A stretch of 17,372 bases of DNA from contig CAYXIM010000037.1 in the NCBI GenBank assembly GCA_964465385.1, positions 1 through 17,372 on the forward strand. Direction: 5' to 3'. Position 1 is the first letter of the stretch. Each line of letters begins with the position of its first letter. This DNA comes from JAAYBY01 sp964465385. Its GTDB lineage: Bacteria > Bacillota > Clostridia > Saccharofermentanales > UBA5734. Positions 7,860 through 14,941 of the stretch are shown here, piece by piece. The notes under the pieces were generated by a model. It did not search any database. It worked only from the letters and a program-made list of their open reading frames with translations, and had not been told where the DNA came from. Both the position numbers and the translations under genes were made by a program.

Positions 7860-8621
7860 ATGACACCAGAACGGGAAAAATGGCTGGAGCTGGCCGTTGA
7901 TATCGGCAGGGGGCTGCTTGAAAATGGGGCGGAAACCTACCGGGTGGAAGAGACCATCAGCCATATTTTAAAGGCCACCGGCATCCGCAAGGTGGATGTT
8001 TTTGCCATCCCGACCAGCATCATCACCTCCATCAGCGACGAGCATGGCCCTTTGACACGGGTCGAACGCATCGGTGCACGTGGAACCGATTTAAACCGGG
8101 TCACCCAGCTTAACAGCCTCAGCCGCTGGATTTATGACGAAAAACCAGATGTCACCCAGGCCCGGGATGCGCTGAACGCCCTGCTGAAACAGCGCGCGTA
8201 TCCAGCTGTGGTGAAAACCCTGGGCTTTGCCCTGGTTGCCGCATCATTTACACTGTTGTTCGGTGGGGCCTGGGTGGATGCGGCCGCTGCTGCCTTGTGC
8301 GGCATGGTCACCAAACCCCTGCTGGATCAGCTGGACCGCTTTCAGACCAACCCCTTTTTTGTCAACATCATCGGGGGGTTCTTGATCGCTGCCACAGCCT
8401 TGCTGACGGTCCATGCGGGCCTGGCCAAAGACCTGGATCTGGTTATCATTGGCACTGTCATGAACCTGGTTCCCGGCCTGGCCATCACCAACAGCATGAG
8501 AGACATCATCGCTGGCGACCTGGTTGCAGGCCTGACCAAACTGACCGAGGCTTTGATCATTGGGACCGCCATTGCACTGGGAACCGGCCTGATGCTTGTC
8601 ATGGCCGGAAAACTGGCTTGA
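7860..8621 (+). CDS. Threonine/serine exporter, large subunit (YjjP-like ThrE)
   Basis: This 253-residue membrane protein is of the ThrE/DUF1212 family. The N-terminal cytoplasmic part has the family pattern around LLENGAETYRVEETI and FAIPTSIITSI (about residues 20-60). About five hydrophobic helices follow, from residue 118 to the end (for example TLGFALVAASFTLLFGGAWV and LVIIGTVMNLVPGLAITNSM). Full-length ThrE, as in Corynebacterium, exports threonine and serine. In the split form this subunit pairs with a small YjjB-like partner, which is the next gene. Substrates of split systems differ (E. coli YjjPB is linked to succinate export), so the cargo is an inference. The ATG has GAGGAGG seven bases upstream. 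Confidence 0.88.
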   Translation: MTPEREKWLELAVDIGRGLLENGAETYRVEETISHILKATGIRKVDVFAIPTSIITSISDEHGPLTRVERIGARGTDLNRVTQLNSLSRWIYDEKPDVTQARDALNALLKQRAYPAVVKTLGFALVAASFTLLFGGAWVDAAAAALCGMVTKPLLDQLDRFQTNPFFVNIIGGFLIAATALLTVHAGLAKDLDLVIIGTVMNLVPGLAITNSMRDIIAGDLVAGLTKLTEALIIGTAIALGTGLMLVMAGKLA

Positions 8622-8634
8622 AGGAGGTGAGCCT

Positions 8635-9105
8635 GTGCCCGAACAACACTGGTTGCTGTCAGGTTTAATCGCCGGCATTGCCTGCCTGGGTTTTGGTATC
8701 GTTTTTAACCTCAGGGGCAAGCGACTGTTCCTGGCTGCCCTGGGCGGGGCCATCAGCTGGACCACCTTTCTTTTTGTCGGCAGCAGGACCACGGACCTCA
8801 TGTCGTCTTTTTTGGCGACTGTTGCCGTGACCATCTACGCTGAACTCATGGCCCGGCTCACCAAAACCCCGGTCACCGCTTATCTGGTGGTTGCCCTCTT
8901 GCCCCTTGTGCCGGGCAGCGGCATCTATTACACCATGCGCTATTTTTTAAGTGGTGATTCAACGCTTTTCCTTGAAAGCGGCCGGCAGACCGTGGCTATT
9001 GCCGGATCCCTGGCTGTCGGTATTTTGCCGGTCTTTTCACTGACCCGACTCTACGGGCGCATCCACTCCCACCTCAAGGGGGGACCGGGCGCCACAACAC
9101 ACTGA
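8635..9105 (+). CDS. Threonine/serine exporter, small subunit (YjjB-like)
   Basis: This 156-residue membrane protein matches the C-terminal half of ThrE (ThrE_2/DUF3815). It has four to five helices and the family stretch TPVTAYLVVALLPLVPGSGIY, which resembles the LVPG segment of the larger subunit and suggests old duplication. I start it at the GTG at 8635, because AAGGAGGTGA (8621-8630) directly precedes it; the frame is open to an ATG at 8596, but that lies inside the previous gene and has no ribosome site. It begins 13 bases after the large-subunit stop, so the two are cotranscribed and probably form one exporter. Confidence 0.87.
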   Translation: MPEQHWLLSGLIAGIACLGFGIVFNLRGKRLFLAALGGAISWTTFLFVGSRTTDLMSSFLATVAVTIYAELMARLTKTPVTAYLVVALLPLVPGSGIYYTMRYFLSGDSTLFLESGRQTVAIAGSLAVGILPVFSLTRLYGRIHSHLKGGPGATTH

Positions 9106-9119
9106 AGCAGGAGCAAGCC

Positions 9120-9596
9120 ATGACCCCTCTCATCAAACGCCTGATATTCAAAACACTGGCCACAGTGGCCGGCCTGTTTTTACCTTTTTTGATCCGCATC
9201 CACCACCTGCCTTCTTATTACACGGTGCTGGGGGCAGCTGCCTTGTTTGGTCTGCTTGAAGAGGCGCTGGGCTGGCGGGAGAAAAGGCTGCAGCATTTTA
9301 TCCGGCGCTGGGAAAAAAAGCGGACGCAACACAAGGGGTTGCTTTTCCTTGAGGGCATGGCCCAGGGGCTTTTACTCATGCTGGTGCTGGTCACGGCGAC
9401 CCAGTTCTGGCTCAATGGCCTGAGCCCGGCCTTCATGCTTGCCTGCTTGTCAGCGCGGCAAAAAGGCTGGGTCCTGGCTTTGTTTTTGGCTTTTTCCGTT
9501 CTGGTTGGCCTGACCCATCGCCTTGAACATGAAAAAACCTACCAAAAACTCAAACAGGGGCAGGCTGCTTCAGAAGACCCGGATCCGCCCCGCTGA
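9120..9596 (+). CDS. Small integral membrane protein, unknown family
   Basis: This is a 158-residue protein I do not recognise. It has hydrophobic segments at about residues 8-25, 33-48, 82-108 and 117-132, with a highly basic cytoplasmic-type loop between the second and third (about 52-72, including RRWEKKRTQ) and a polar C-terminal tail. A ribosome site (GCAGGAGC) precedes the ATG, and the gene follows the ThrE small subunit by 14 bases. It is thus the third gene of that operon and may be an accessory of the exporter, but nothing in the sequence proves this. It ends nine bases before the convergent DUF2798 gene. Confidence 0.7.
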   Translation: MTPLIKRLIFKTLATVAGLFLPFLIRIHHLPSYYTVLGAAALFGLLEEALGWREKRLQHFIRRWEKKRTQHKGLLFLEGMAQGLLLMLVLVTATQFWLNGLSPAFMLACLSARQKGWVLALFLAFSVLVGLTHRLEHEKTYQKLKQGQAASEDPDPPR

Positions 9597-9605
9597 TGGG
9601 CGCAC

Positions 9606-9842
9606 TTACGACGCGGGACGGTCAACCAGCAGCCGGGTCAGCTTTTCCGCCAGGGGGATGCCAACAGCCGCCAGTGGAATAGACATGGCGATGCTGACCA
9701 GGGCTGATTTGGCAAAGGCGAGCAGAAAGCCTGCAACAAAGCCCAGGTTGATGACGACCATGATGAAGGCAATGGGCACAGAGATGACAATGGCCGCCAG
9801 GCATGAAAAGACGATTGAATAATACTTCTGGTTTAGTTTCAT
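9606..9842 (-). CDS. DUF2798 family small membrane protein
   Basis: This 78-residue protein has two membrane helices (about 9-31 and 36-63) joined by a short NLGF turn, ending in a basic segment LAEKLTRLLV. This size and plan match DUF2798, a widespread small membrane family of unknown function. The ATG at 9842 has CAGGAGAAC just upstream. It is a single-gene unit between convergent and divergent neighbours. Confidence 0.75.
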   Translation of the reverse strand: MKLNQKYYSIVFSCLAAIVISVPIAFIMVVINLGFVAGFLLAFAKSALVSIAMSIPLAAVGIPLAEKLTRLLVDRPAS

Positions 9843-9870
9843 GGTGTTCTCCTGAAAAATAATCGCATCT

Positions 9871-9879
9871 ATTCTATCA
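9871..9879 (-). promoter_or_regulatory. Extended -10 promoter of the DUF2798 gene
   Basis: Minus-strand TGATAGAAT (TG, one base, TAGAAT) lies 28 bases before the ATG at 9842. No -35 is visible. It overlaps the left arm of the inverted repeat at 9874-9930. Confidence 0.4.
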
Positions 9880-9930
9880 CAAGCGGGCGGCAGGCCCTAA
9901 AGCCTTCATTTTTCAAGCTGTTTGTGATAG
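9874..9930. repeat. Perfect 9-bp inverted repeat between divergent genes
   Basis: CTATCACAA (9874-9882) and TTGTGATAG (9922-9930) are exact reverse complements separated by 39 bases. They lie in the gap between the DUF2798 gene (-) and the hemolysin III gene (+). As RNA the pairing can extend to 13 pairs with two G-U wobbles. The arms include TGTGA, the half-site core of CRP/FNR-type regulators, but in the outward arrangement rather than the usual one. It may be an operator pair or mirrored promoter parts. Confidence 0.5.
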
Positions 9931-9951
9931 CGTATGGGCGAGGAGGTGCCC

Positions 9952-10620
9952 ATGCAGCCCCAAAAAAACCAGCTAAACTTGCCGCGCTATACGGCCGCAG
10001 AAGAGACCTTCCACATGGTCTCGCACCTGATCGGTGCTGTTTTCGGCCTCTTTGTCCTGGTTGTCACGGTTGCACGGTCTCTTGCCGGGCAGACAGCTTA
10101 CGGGGTTTTGGCCAGCGGGCTCTACGGTGCAACCTTCATTTTGCTTTACAGCACCTCCAGCGTCTACCACGGCTTGAAAGAACCGACCGCTAAAAAAGCG
10201 ATGCAGGTTCTGGACCATTGTGTGATCTATTTTTTCATCGCGGGCTCGTACACCCCGATCGCCCTCAACGCCCTGCATGCACACCAGCCGGCCCTGGCCT
10301 GGCTGATCTTCGGCGTGGAGTGGGGCCTGGCTTTGCTCTTGTCTTTGCTGACGGCCCTGGACATGGACCGCTTTAAAGTGGTCTCCTTTGTGGGCTACCT
10401 GGTCATGGGCTGGTTTGCGGTGGTGCTCATCAAACCACTTTTGGGCATCCTGCCCCCCAAGGCCCTGGGGCTGCTGGTTGGCGGAGGGCTTTTTTACACC
10501 ATTGGCACCATCTGGTACGGCCTGGGCCGCAAACGCCGCTACATGCATGGCTTGTTCCACGTCTTTGTCTTGCTGGGCAGCCTGCTTCATTTCTGGGCCA
10601 TCTGGCTCTTTGCAAGCTGA
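9952..10620 (+). CDS. Hemolysin III / PAQR family membrane protein
   Basis: This 222-residue protein has seven membrane helices. It carries the PAQR metal-site residues: S69xxxH73 in STSSVYHGL, D88 in LDHCVIYFFIAGSYTP, and H199xxxH203 in MHGLFHVF, with a further H213. The N-terminal EETFHMVSH stretch is also typical. Bacterial members are called hemolysin III after a Bacillus cereus protein, but most are thought to be membrane hydrolases or to affect membrane composition; haemolysis should not be assumed. I start it at the ATG at 9952 because AGGAGGTG (9941-9948) precedes it; an in-frame ATG at 9934 overlaps that region and has no site of its own. It is a single gene, followed by a weak terminator. 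Confidence 0.9.
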   Translation: MQPQKNQLNLPRYTAAEETFHMVSHLIGAVFGLFVLVVTVARSLAGQTAYGVLASGLYGATFILLYSTSSVYHGLKEPTAKKAMQVLDHCVIYFFIAGSYTPIALNALHAHQPALAWLIFGVEWGLALLLSLLTALDMDRFKVVSFVGYLVMGWFAVVLIKPLLGILPPKALGLLVGGGLFYTIGTIWYGLGRKRRYMHGLFHVFVLLGSLLHFWAIWLFAS

Positions 10621-10626
10621 CCGCAG

Positions 10627-10645
10627 CCTGTCCTTGACAGGTTTT
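10627..10645 (+). terminator. Weak intrinsic terminator after hemolysin III
   Basis: The hairpin CCTGTC-CTT-GACAGG (10627-10641) is followed at once by TTTT. The six-pair stem and only four T make it weak. Its 3' arm contains the TTGACA used as the -35 box of ddh, so terminator and promoter overlap. Confidence 0.45.
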
Positions 10646-10663
10646 CAAGGGCTTTGACATAAT
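10634..10663 (+). promoter_or_regulatory. Promoter of the ddh operon
   Basis: A perfect TTGACA (10634-10639), an 18-base spacer, then CATAAT (10658-10663). The transcript would start near 10670, leaving a leader of about 24 nt that contains the ribosome site AGGAAAGGG. The design equals that of the ThrE promoter (18-base spacer, CATAAT). Confidence 0.6.
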
Positions 10664-10693
10664 TGAGAGGAATCAGGAAAGGGTGGCAGACGC

Positions 10694-11683
10694 ATGGAAA
10701 AAATCCGGGTTGGCATCGTTGGGTATGGTCATTTGGGCAAAGGGATTGAGCTTGGCCTCAGGCAGCACCCGGACATGTCCTTGGTCGGTGTCTTCACCAG
10801 GCGTGACCCGGGCAGCCTGACCGGGTTGGATGACCAGACAGTCTTTTATCCCCTTGATGCAGCGGACCGCATGACCGATCAGATCGATGTCATGCTCTTG
10901 TGTGGCGGCAGCGCCCGTGACCTGCCTGAACAAGGCCCGTATTTTGCCGGCCTTTACCACACCGTGGATGCGTTCGACACCCATGCCAGGCTCGCAGCCT
11001 ATTTTGAAGCGGTTGATCAGCGGGCCAGGCAGGCCGACAAGACCTGTGTGGTTGCTGTCGGTTGGGACCCGGGGCTTTTTTCACTGCAACGGCTGATGGC
11101 TGAAGCCTTCCTGCCCCAGGGGCACACGGAAACTTTTTGGGGAAAAGGCGTCAGCCAGGGCCATTCTGAAGCGGTCCGGCGTGTGCCGGGTGTGGCGGGA
11201 GCTGTCCAGTACACCCTGCCCAATGACACCGCGATCCAGGCCTTTCAGGCCGGCCGGCGCCACGACCTGTCAGCCCGTGAAAAACACAAACGTGTCTGCT
11301 ATGTGGTGGCCCAAGACCAGGCCGACCGGGGGGAGATCGAACAAGCCATCAAAACCATGCCGCACTATTTTGAGCCTTATGACACAGACGTGGTCTTTAT
11401 CAGCCAGGAAGAACTCGCCCGCGACCATGCCGGCCTGGCCCATGGCGGCCGGGTCATCCGGACCGGCCGGACCGGCCCCAACCAGGAACACAAACAGCTG
11501 ATGGCTTTTCAATTGCAGTTGGACGCCAACCCGGATTTTACAGCCCTGGTGATGATCGCGTATGCCCGTGCGACGGTCCGCCTGGCCCATGAAGGCCTGG
11601 CAGGCGCCAAGACGGTTGCCGATGTCGCACCGGCCTACTTGTCCCAACGCTCGCCTGAAGATATCAGGCAAAGCTTGATTTAA
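10694..11683 (+). CDS. ddh: meso-diaminopimelate D-dehydrogenase
   Basis: This 329-residue NADPH enzyme makes meso-diaminopimelate from tetrahydrodipicolinate and ammonia in a single step (EC 1.4.1.16), serving lysine and peptidoglycan synthesis. The Rossmann motif GYGHLG is at 10-15, and TRRD (35-38) suits NADPH. The family signatures TVDAFDTHARL (90-100), GWDPGLFS (123-130) and WGKGVSQGHSEAVRR (149-163) are all present and the length is normal. The ATG has AGGAAAGGG upstream and its own promoter. It heads a run of five same-strand genes, of which the downstream ones are envelope related. Whether the organism also has the longer acetylase or aminotransferase lysine routes cannot be seen here. 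Confidence 0.95.
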   Translation: MEKIRVGIVGYGHLGKGIELGLRQHPDMSLVGVFTRRDPGSLTGLDDQTVFYPLDAADRMTDQIDVMLLCGGSARDLPEQGPYFAGLYHTVDAFDTHARLAAYFEAVDQRARQADKTCVVAVGWDPGLFSLQRLMAEAFLPQGHTETFWGKGVSQGHSEAVRRVPGVAGAVQYTLPNDTAIQAFQAGRRHDLSAREKHKRVCYVVAQDQADRGEIEQAIKTMPHYFEPYDTDVVFISQEELARDHAGLAHGGRVIRTGRTGPNQEHKQLMAFQLQLDANPDFTALVMIAYARATVRLAHEGLAGAKTVADVAPAYLSQRSPEDIRQSLI

Positions 11684-11714
11684 CCATGACAGCGACAGCT
11701 GCAAGGGGCCAGCC

Positions 11715-12425
11715 ATGAAAATCATTGCCCACCGGGGGGCTTCGTCCCATTTTCACGAAAACACCATCCAGGCCTTCCATTTTGCCGCCGATCAGGGGGC
11801 CGATCTCATTGAAATGGACCTTCGCCTGACAGCAGACGGGGTCTTTGTTGTGGTGCACGACCCCACCCTCGAACGCGTTGACGCAAGCAAGGATGCCGTG
11901 GACCAGCTGACTGTAAGCCAGCTGCAGGCGCGTTTTTGTCAGGCAGGCTGGCCTGAGCCGCTTCGCCTGGACCAGCTGGACCGCCTGTATGCGCGCCCTG
12001 TGCCGCTTTTGTTTCACATCAAGACCCATGTGGCGGACGCTGCCCTGGTCGCTGACCTCAAGCGCCTGTCGCTGCCTTTTGTGTGCGGCATTGAAGGGCT
12101 TGGCAGCGTCGGTTCTTTTCTTGAAGCCTTTGGGCGGGACCGGCTGCTGGCCTTCATGCCGCAGGTGACAGATGCCGGCTCGTTCATGGATGCCGGCGTG
12201 GGAATCATCCGGCTCTGGCAAGACTGGTTTGATCCCGCGATCGTCCAGGGCTGTCATGACCGATCGGTGGCGGTCTGGGTCATGACGGGGAGGGAGCAGG
12301 ATGTCGGGCAAACCAACCCAGATGTCCTGGATCGCCTTGAAGCGGGTGGGGCAGACGGCGTGCTGCTCAATGATATCTGCCTGGCCCGTCACTGGCGCAA
12401 GAGCCGATCTGGCCACACGCCATGA
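11715..12425 (+). CDS. Glycerophosphodiester phosphodiesterase (GDPD)
   Basis: This 236-residue enzyme hydrolyses glycerophosphodiesters from phospholipid turnover to glycerol-3-phosphate and an alcohol. The TIM-barrel active-site set is visible: H6-R7 in AHRGAS, E15-N16 (HENT), E33 and D35 (EMDLRLTADG), and H48 in VVVHDPTLERV. The metal ligands and both catalytic histidines are therefore intact. No signal peptide is present, so it acts in the cytoplasm like UgpQ rather than like exported GlpQ. It lies 31 bases after ddh, with AAGGGG before the ATG, and is probably cotranscribed. Its TGA overlaps a possible ATG at 12422 for the next reading frame. Confidence 0.9.
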   Translation: MKIIAHRGASSHFHENTIQAFHFAADQGADLIEMDLRLTADGVFVVVHDPTLERVDASKDAVDQLTVSQLQARFCQAGWPEPLRLDQLDRLYARPVPLLFHIKTHVADAALVADLKRLSLPFVCGIEGLGSVGSFLEAFGRDRLLAFMPQVTDAGSFMDAGVGIIRLWQDWFDPAIVQGCHDRSVAVWVMTGREQDVGQTNPDVLDRLEAGGADGVLLNDICLARHWRKSRSGHTP

Positions 12426-12484
12426 AAGCCCGGGCGCTCCTCCGGCCGCTTGTGTGGCTGGCCTGAGGCTGTGCATCCTTTCTT

Positions 12485-13042
12485 GTGTCACAGCCTGTGT
12501 TGCGCCTGCCGCTGCTGGCCCGTTTGCAGCAGCTGGCCGCCTTTCAACTGGCCAGTATCAGCCGGCCTCTCCTGTTTGGCCTGCTGGTCGCTTTTTCAGC
12601 CGGCCTTTTTGAAGAAACAGCGCGCCTGCTGCTGGGCCTGGCGCTGACACGCCGGCACCCGGTGCCTTTTTCTCAGCCCTTGCTTGTCGGCTTGGGACAC
12701 GGCCTGGCGGAAGTGGCTTTTCTGCTGCTGCCAGCCGCCCGGCTCTTGGCCATGAGTGGCCAGCTGTGGCTGGCCCTGTTGGAACGGTTCTGGGCCGTGG
12801 TCTTGCACACGGGCTTGACGGTCCTGGTCTGGAATGGTTTGATCAAGAAGAAGCCAGGCCGCCACTGGCTGGCGGCCCTGTTGGTTCACGGCCTGGTCAA
12901 TGCGGCCATCCCTGTTTTTGCCGGCCACCGGCTGGGCCTGTGGCTGATGGAAGGTGTGTTGCTTGTGTCCGCCCTGGCCTTGGCCCTTTATGCCGCCTTG
13001 AGCGCGCGGGCCTTGTATGTGAAAGGAGACCTGAACCCATGA
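12485..13042 (+). CDS. YhfC-type intramembrane protease, N-terminally short
   Basis: This membrane protein belongs to the YhfC group of putative glutamic intramembrane proteases (related to CPBP/Rce1). All expected motifs are seen: EETAR (E43, E44, R47), GHGLAE (H72, E76), H108 and HGLVN (H135, N139). From the GTG at 12485 it has 185 residues, whereas relatives I recall have about 250 and begin with a membrane helix that is absent here. The GTG has no good ribosome site. The same frame continues upstream through a TGA at 12464 to an ATG at 12422 that overlaps the GDPD stop, and that stretch resembles the family's next segment. The gene may therefore be damaged at its 5' end, carry an assembly error, or use the internal start. 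Its stop overlaps the next ATG (ATGA). Confidence 0.7.
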   Translation: MSQPVLRLPLLARLQQLAAFQLASISRPLLFGLLVAFSAGLFEETARLLLGLALTRRHPVPFSQPLLVGLGHGLAEVAFLLLPAARLLAMSGQLWLALLERFWAVVLHTGLTVLVWNGLIKKKPGRHWLAALLVHGLVNAAIPVFAGHRLGLWLMEGVLLVSALALALYAALSARALYVKGDLNP

Positions 13043-13458
13043 AAACGATCAGACGCCTGTCCCTTGCGGTTGCGTCTCTTTTGATGCTTGCCCTGCTGCT
13101 GTCGGCCTGCCTCAACAAGCCCTTGGCCGATGCCTTTGACCGGGCGGACCTGGAGCAGCAGGCCCAAGACGTGCTGGATCAGCTTAACGCACAAGAGACT
13201 GAAGCCTTGCGGGCCCGCTGCACGGTTATGCTCCGGGAGGCCCTGACCGACCAGGTCATGGGCCAGCTCTATGAAGCGCTGGACGAGGGCGGTGCCTTTG
13301 AAACCATCCAATCCATCAGCGTGGCGGGAACAACCGATCAAGCCAGCAAAGAAGACCTGGCTGTGGTTGTTGTCACCGCCCAGTACGAACTCAAACGGCT
13401 GACTTTCACCCTGGCCTTCACCCAGCAGATGAAATTGGCCGGCCTTTACTACAAGTAA
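13039..13458 (+). CDS. DUF3887 lipoprotein
   Basis: This 139-residue protein has a lipoprotein signal peptide: two Arg near the start, a hydrophobic stretch, then the lipobox LSAC with the lipid-bearing C24. The mature part matches DUF3887: a leading helix ending in LDQLNAQETEALRARC, a GAFETIQSI stretch and a C-terminal beta-rich part ending FTQQMKLAGLYYK. Such domains resemble NTF2-like folds and are found in secreted proteins of Firmicutes; the role is unknown. AAAGGAG lies ten bases before the ATG, and the gene overlaps the YhfC stop, so the two are translationally coupled. The lipoprotein could be a partner or substrate of the protease, which is an inference. Confidence 0.85.
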   Translation: MKTIRRLSLAVASLLMLALLLSACLNKPLADAFDRADLEQQAQDVLDQLNAQETEALRARCTVMLREALTDQVMGQLYEALDEGGAFETIQSISVAGTTDQASKEDLAVVVVTAQYELKRLTFTLAFTQQMKLAGLYYK

Positions 13459-13473
13459 CAGGCCAGCGATCCC

Positions 13474-14937
13474 ATGCGCTCTTTTCTTCAACACATGAAG
13501 GCGATGGCACCCTTGCTGATGCCGTTGCCGGCTCTGGTGCTGGTCACGCACCTGTTCTGGACCCCGCTGCCCGGCTCCCTGCTGGCGCGTTTTGTCACAG
13601 GCACTGTCCTGGTGCTGGTGGGGCTGGCCTGCTTTCAGCAGGGGGTGACCAGCGGTATGGGCCGAATCGGACAGGGCATGGGCCAGGGCCTGGCTCGACT
13701 CAAGCCGGCCTGGGGTCTCTTGCTGGCCGCTTTGCTGCTGGGTTTTGTTATCTTGGTTGCTGATCCAGATGCCCACCTGATGGTTGAGCAGGTGTTGCCG
13801 GTCTTCGGGGACGGCCTTTCCGGCACCTCGATCCTCATGGTCATGGCCTTGGGCGCGGCGCTTGTACTGGGGGCTGGCCTCTTGCGGCTGCGTCATAACA
13901 TACCTTTCAACCGCTGGTTGCCCGTTGTGTATGTGGGCCTTTTTCTGCTTGCCCTGCTGGCAGGCACAGGAGAGACCGCCCTGTCTTTCAACTTGTCCGG
14001 CGCAGCCTACGGGGCCTTGACGGCTCCCTTTCTCATGACCCTGGGCCTGGGTTTTTCTCCTGCCGGCCGGGACCGTTTCGGCCTGGTTGGCCTGGCTTCG
14101 GCCGGTGCGACAGCTGCCCTTCTGGTGCTTTTTTCACTGGCCCGTCCTGACCTGGCACCTGTCTTGCCAGCCCTGCCGGATCAGGCCATGACGGGCTTTA
14201 TCACACCCCTGGCCCACAGCGCGGCCTGGGTGTTTTTTGATGTCCTGTCGGCCCTGGCGCCCTTGGTTATCCTTTTGATCTTCTTCAAGCAAAAGCCCTT
14301 GCGCCTGTCAGAAGACGACAGCAAAGCGGCAGCCCTGGGCCTGACCTGGACCCTGGCCGGACTCTTGCTGGTGCTGGTTGGCCTGGATGCCGGTTTTGGT
14401 GATGTCGGCCGGCAGATGGGCAGGCAGCTTGCCGCTTCAGACCGGCCCGTCGTCTTGTACCTGTTGGCCTGCTGTGCCGGTGCGTTTGCCCTTGCCGCAC
14501 AACCGGCTGTTCATGTGCTGGTTGGCTTTTTGCAGGACGCGACCAGCCGACGGCTCAATCGCTGGCTGCTCTGGAGCCTGCTGGCTGGCAGCAGTGGGCT
14601 GGCTGTCTCCTTGGCCTTGTTTTGTATCCGTCAGCCGGCCGTGCAAAGCTGGCACCTGTTGCTGCCCGGCTATGCCCTGTCCGTGCTGCTGGCTGCAAAA
14701 GGCAGCAGCCTGACCGGCCTGGCCCTTGACACGGGGGCACTTCTGGCAGGTCCTGCGGCCCTTTTGTTCCTGGGACCTTTTCTGACTGAACTTGCTGCAG
14801 GAGCTGGCGACGGCCTGCTTTTGGCCACACGTGGCGGCCTCATGGCCTTTATGGCTTTGCTGCCTTTGCTGGCGGTGCAGCTGCTGGGTCTCTGGCTGGA
14901 TCACCGGCCCAAACAGGCACCCCCGGACCGGACATGA
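13474..14937 (+). CDS. Divergent DUF1538-like membrane protein
   Basis: This 487-residue protein has about twelve to fourteen hydrophobic helices in two similar halves. The first half has a ribbon like DUF1538 around LGFVILVADPDAHLMVEQV and APFLMTLGLGFS; the second repeats it around FALAAQPAVHVLVGFLQDAT and LDTGALLAGPAALLFLGP. DUF1538 proteins are integral membrane proteins; from memory, a Halomonas pair was reported as a Na+(Li+,K+)/H+ antiporter. Here the usual acidic residue and the Thr-Thr-Gly stretch of the family look altered (see findings), so transport activity is not assured. The ribosome site is weak, and the gene begins 15 bases after the lipoprotein stop, suggesting readthrough expression in the ddh operon. 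It ends four bases before a convergent gene. Confidence 0.68.
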   Translation: MRSFLQHMKAMAPLLMPLPALVLVTHLFWTPLPGSLLARFVTGTVLVLVGLACFQQGVTSGMGRIGQGMGQGLARLKPAWGLLLAALLLGFVILVADPDAHLMVEQVLPVFGDGLSGTSILMVMALGAALVLGAGLLRLRHNIPFNRWLPVVYVGLFLLALLAGTGETALSFNLSGAAYGALTAPFLMTLGLGFSPAGRDRFGLVGLASAGATAALLVLFSLARPDLAPVLPALPDQAMTGFITPLAHSAAWVFFDVLSALAPLVILLIFFKQKPLRLSEDDSKAAALGLTWTLAGLLLVLVGLDAGFGDVGRQMGRQLAASDRPVVLYLLACCAGAFALAAQPAVHVLVGFLQDATSRRLNRWLLWSLLAGSSGLAVSLALFCIRQPAVQSWHLLLPGYALSVLLAAKGSSLTGLALDTGALLAGPAALLFLGPFLTELAAGAGDGLLLATRGGLMAFMALLPLLAVQLLGLWLDHRPKQAPPDRT

Positions 14938-14941
14938 CCAC

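Noticed and set aside
9120..9596. EE...R in the third ThrE-operon protein as a CPBP-type protease motif
   Set aside because: Spacing is off (EExxxxR) and the histidine motifs of that family are missing.
12766..13038. Long plus-strand frame in front of the DUF3887 lipoprotein
   Set aside because: It is a shadow of the YhfC gene in another frame; the lipoprotein signal peptide and ribosome site fix the start at 13039.
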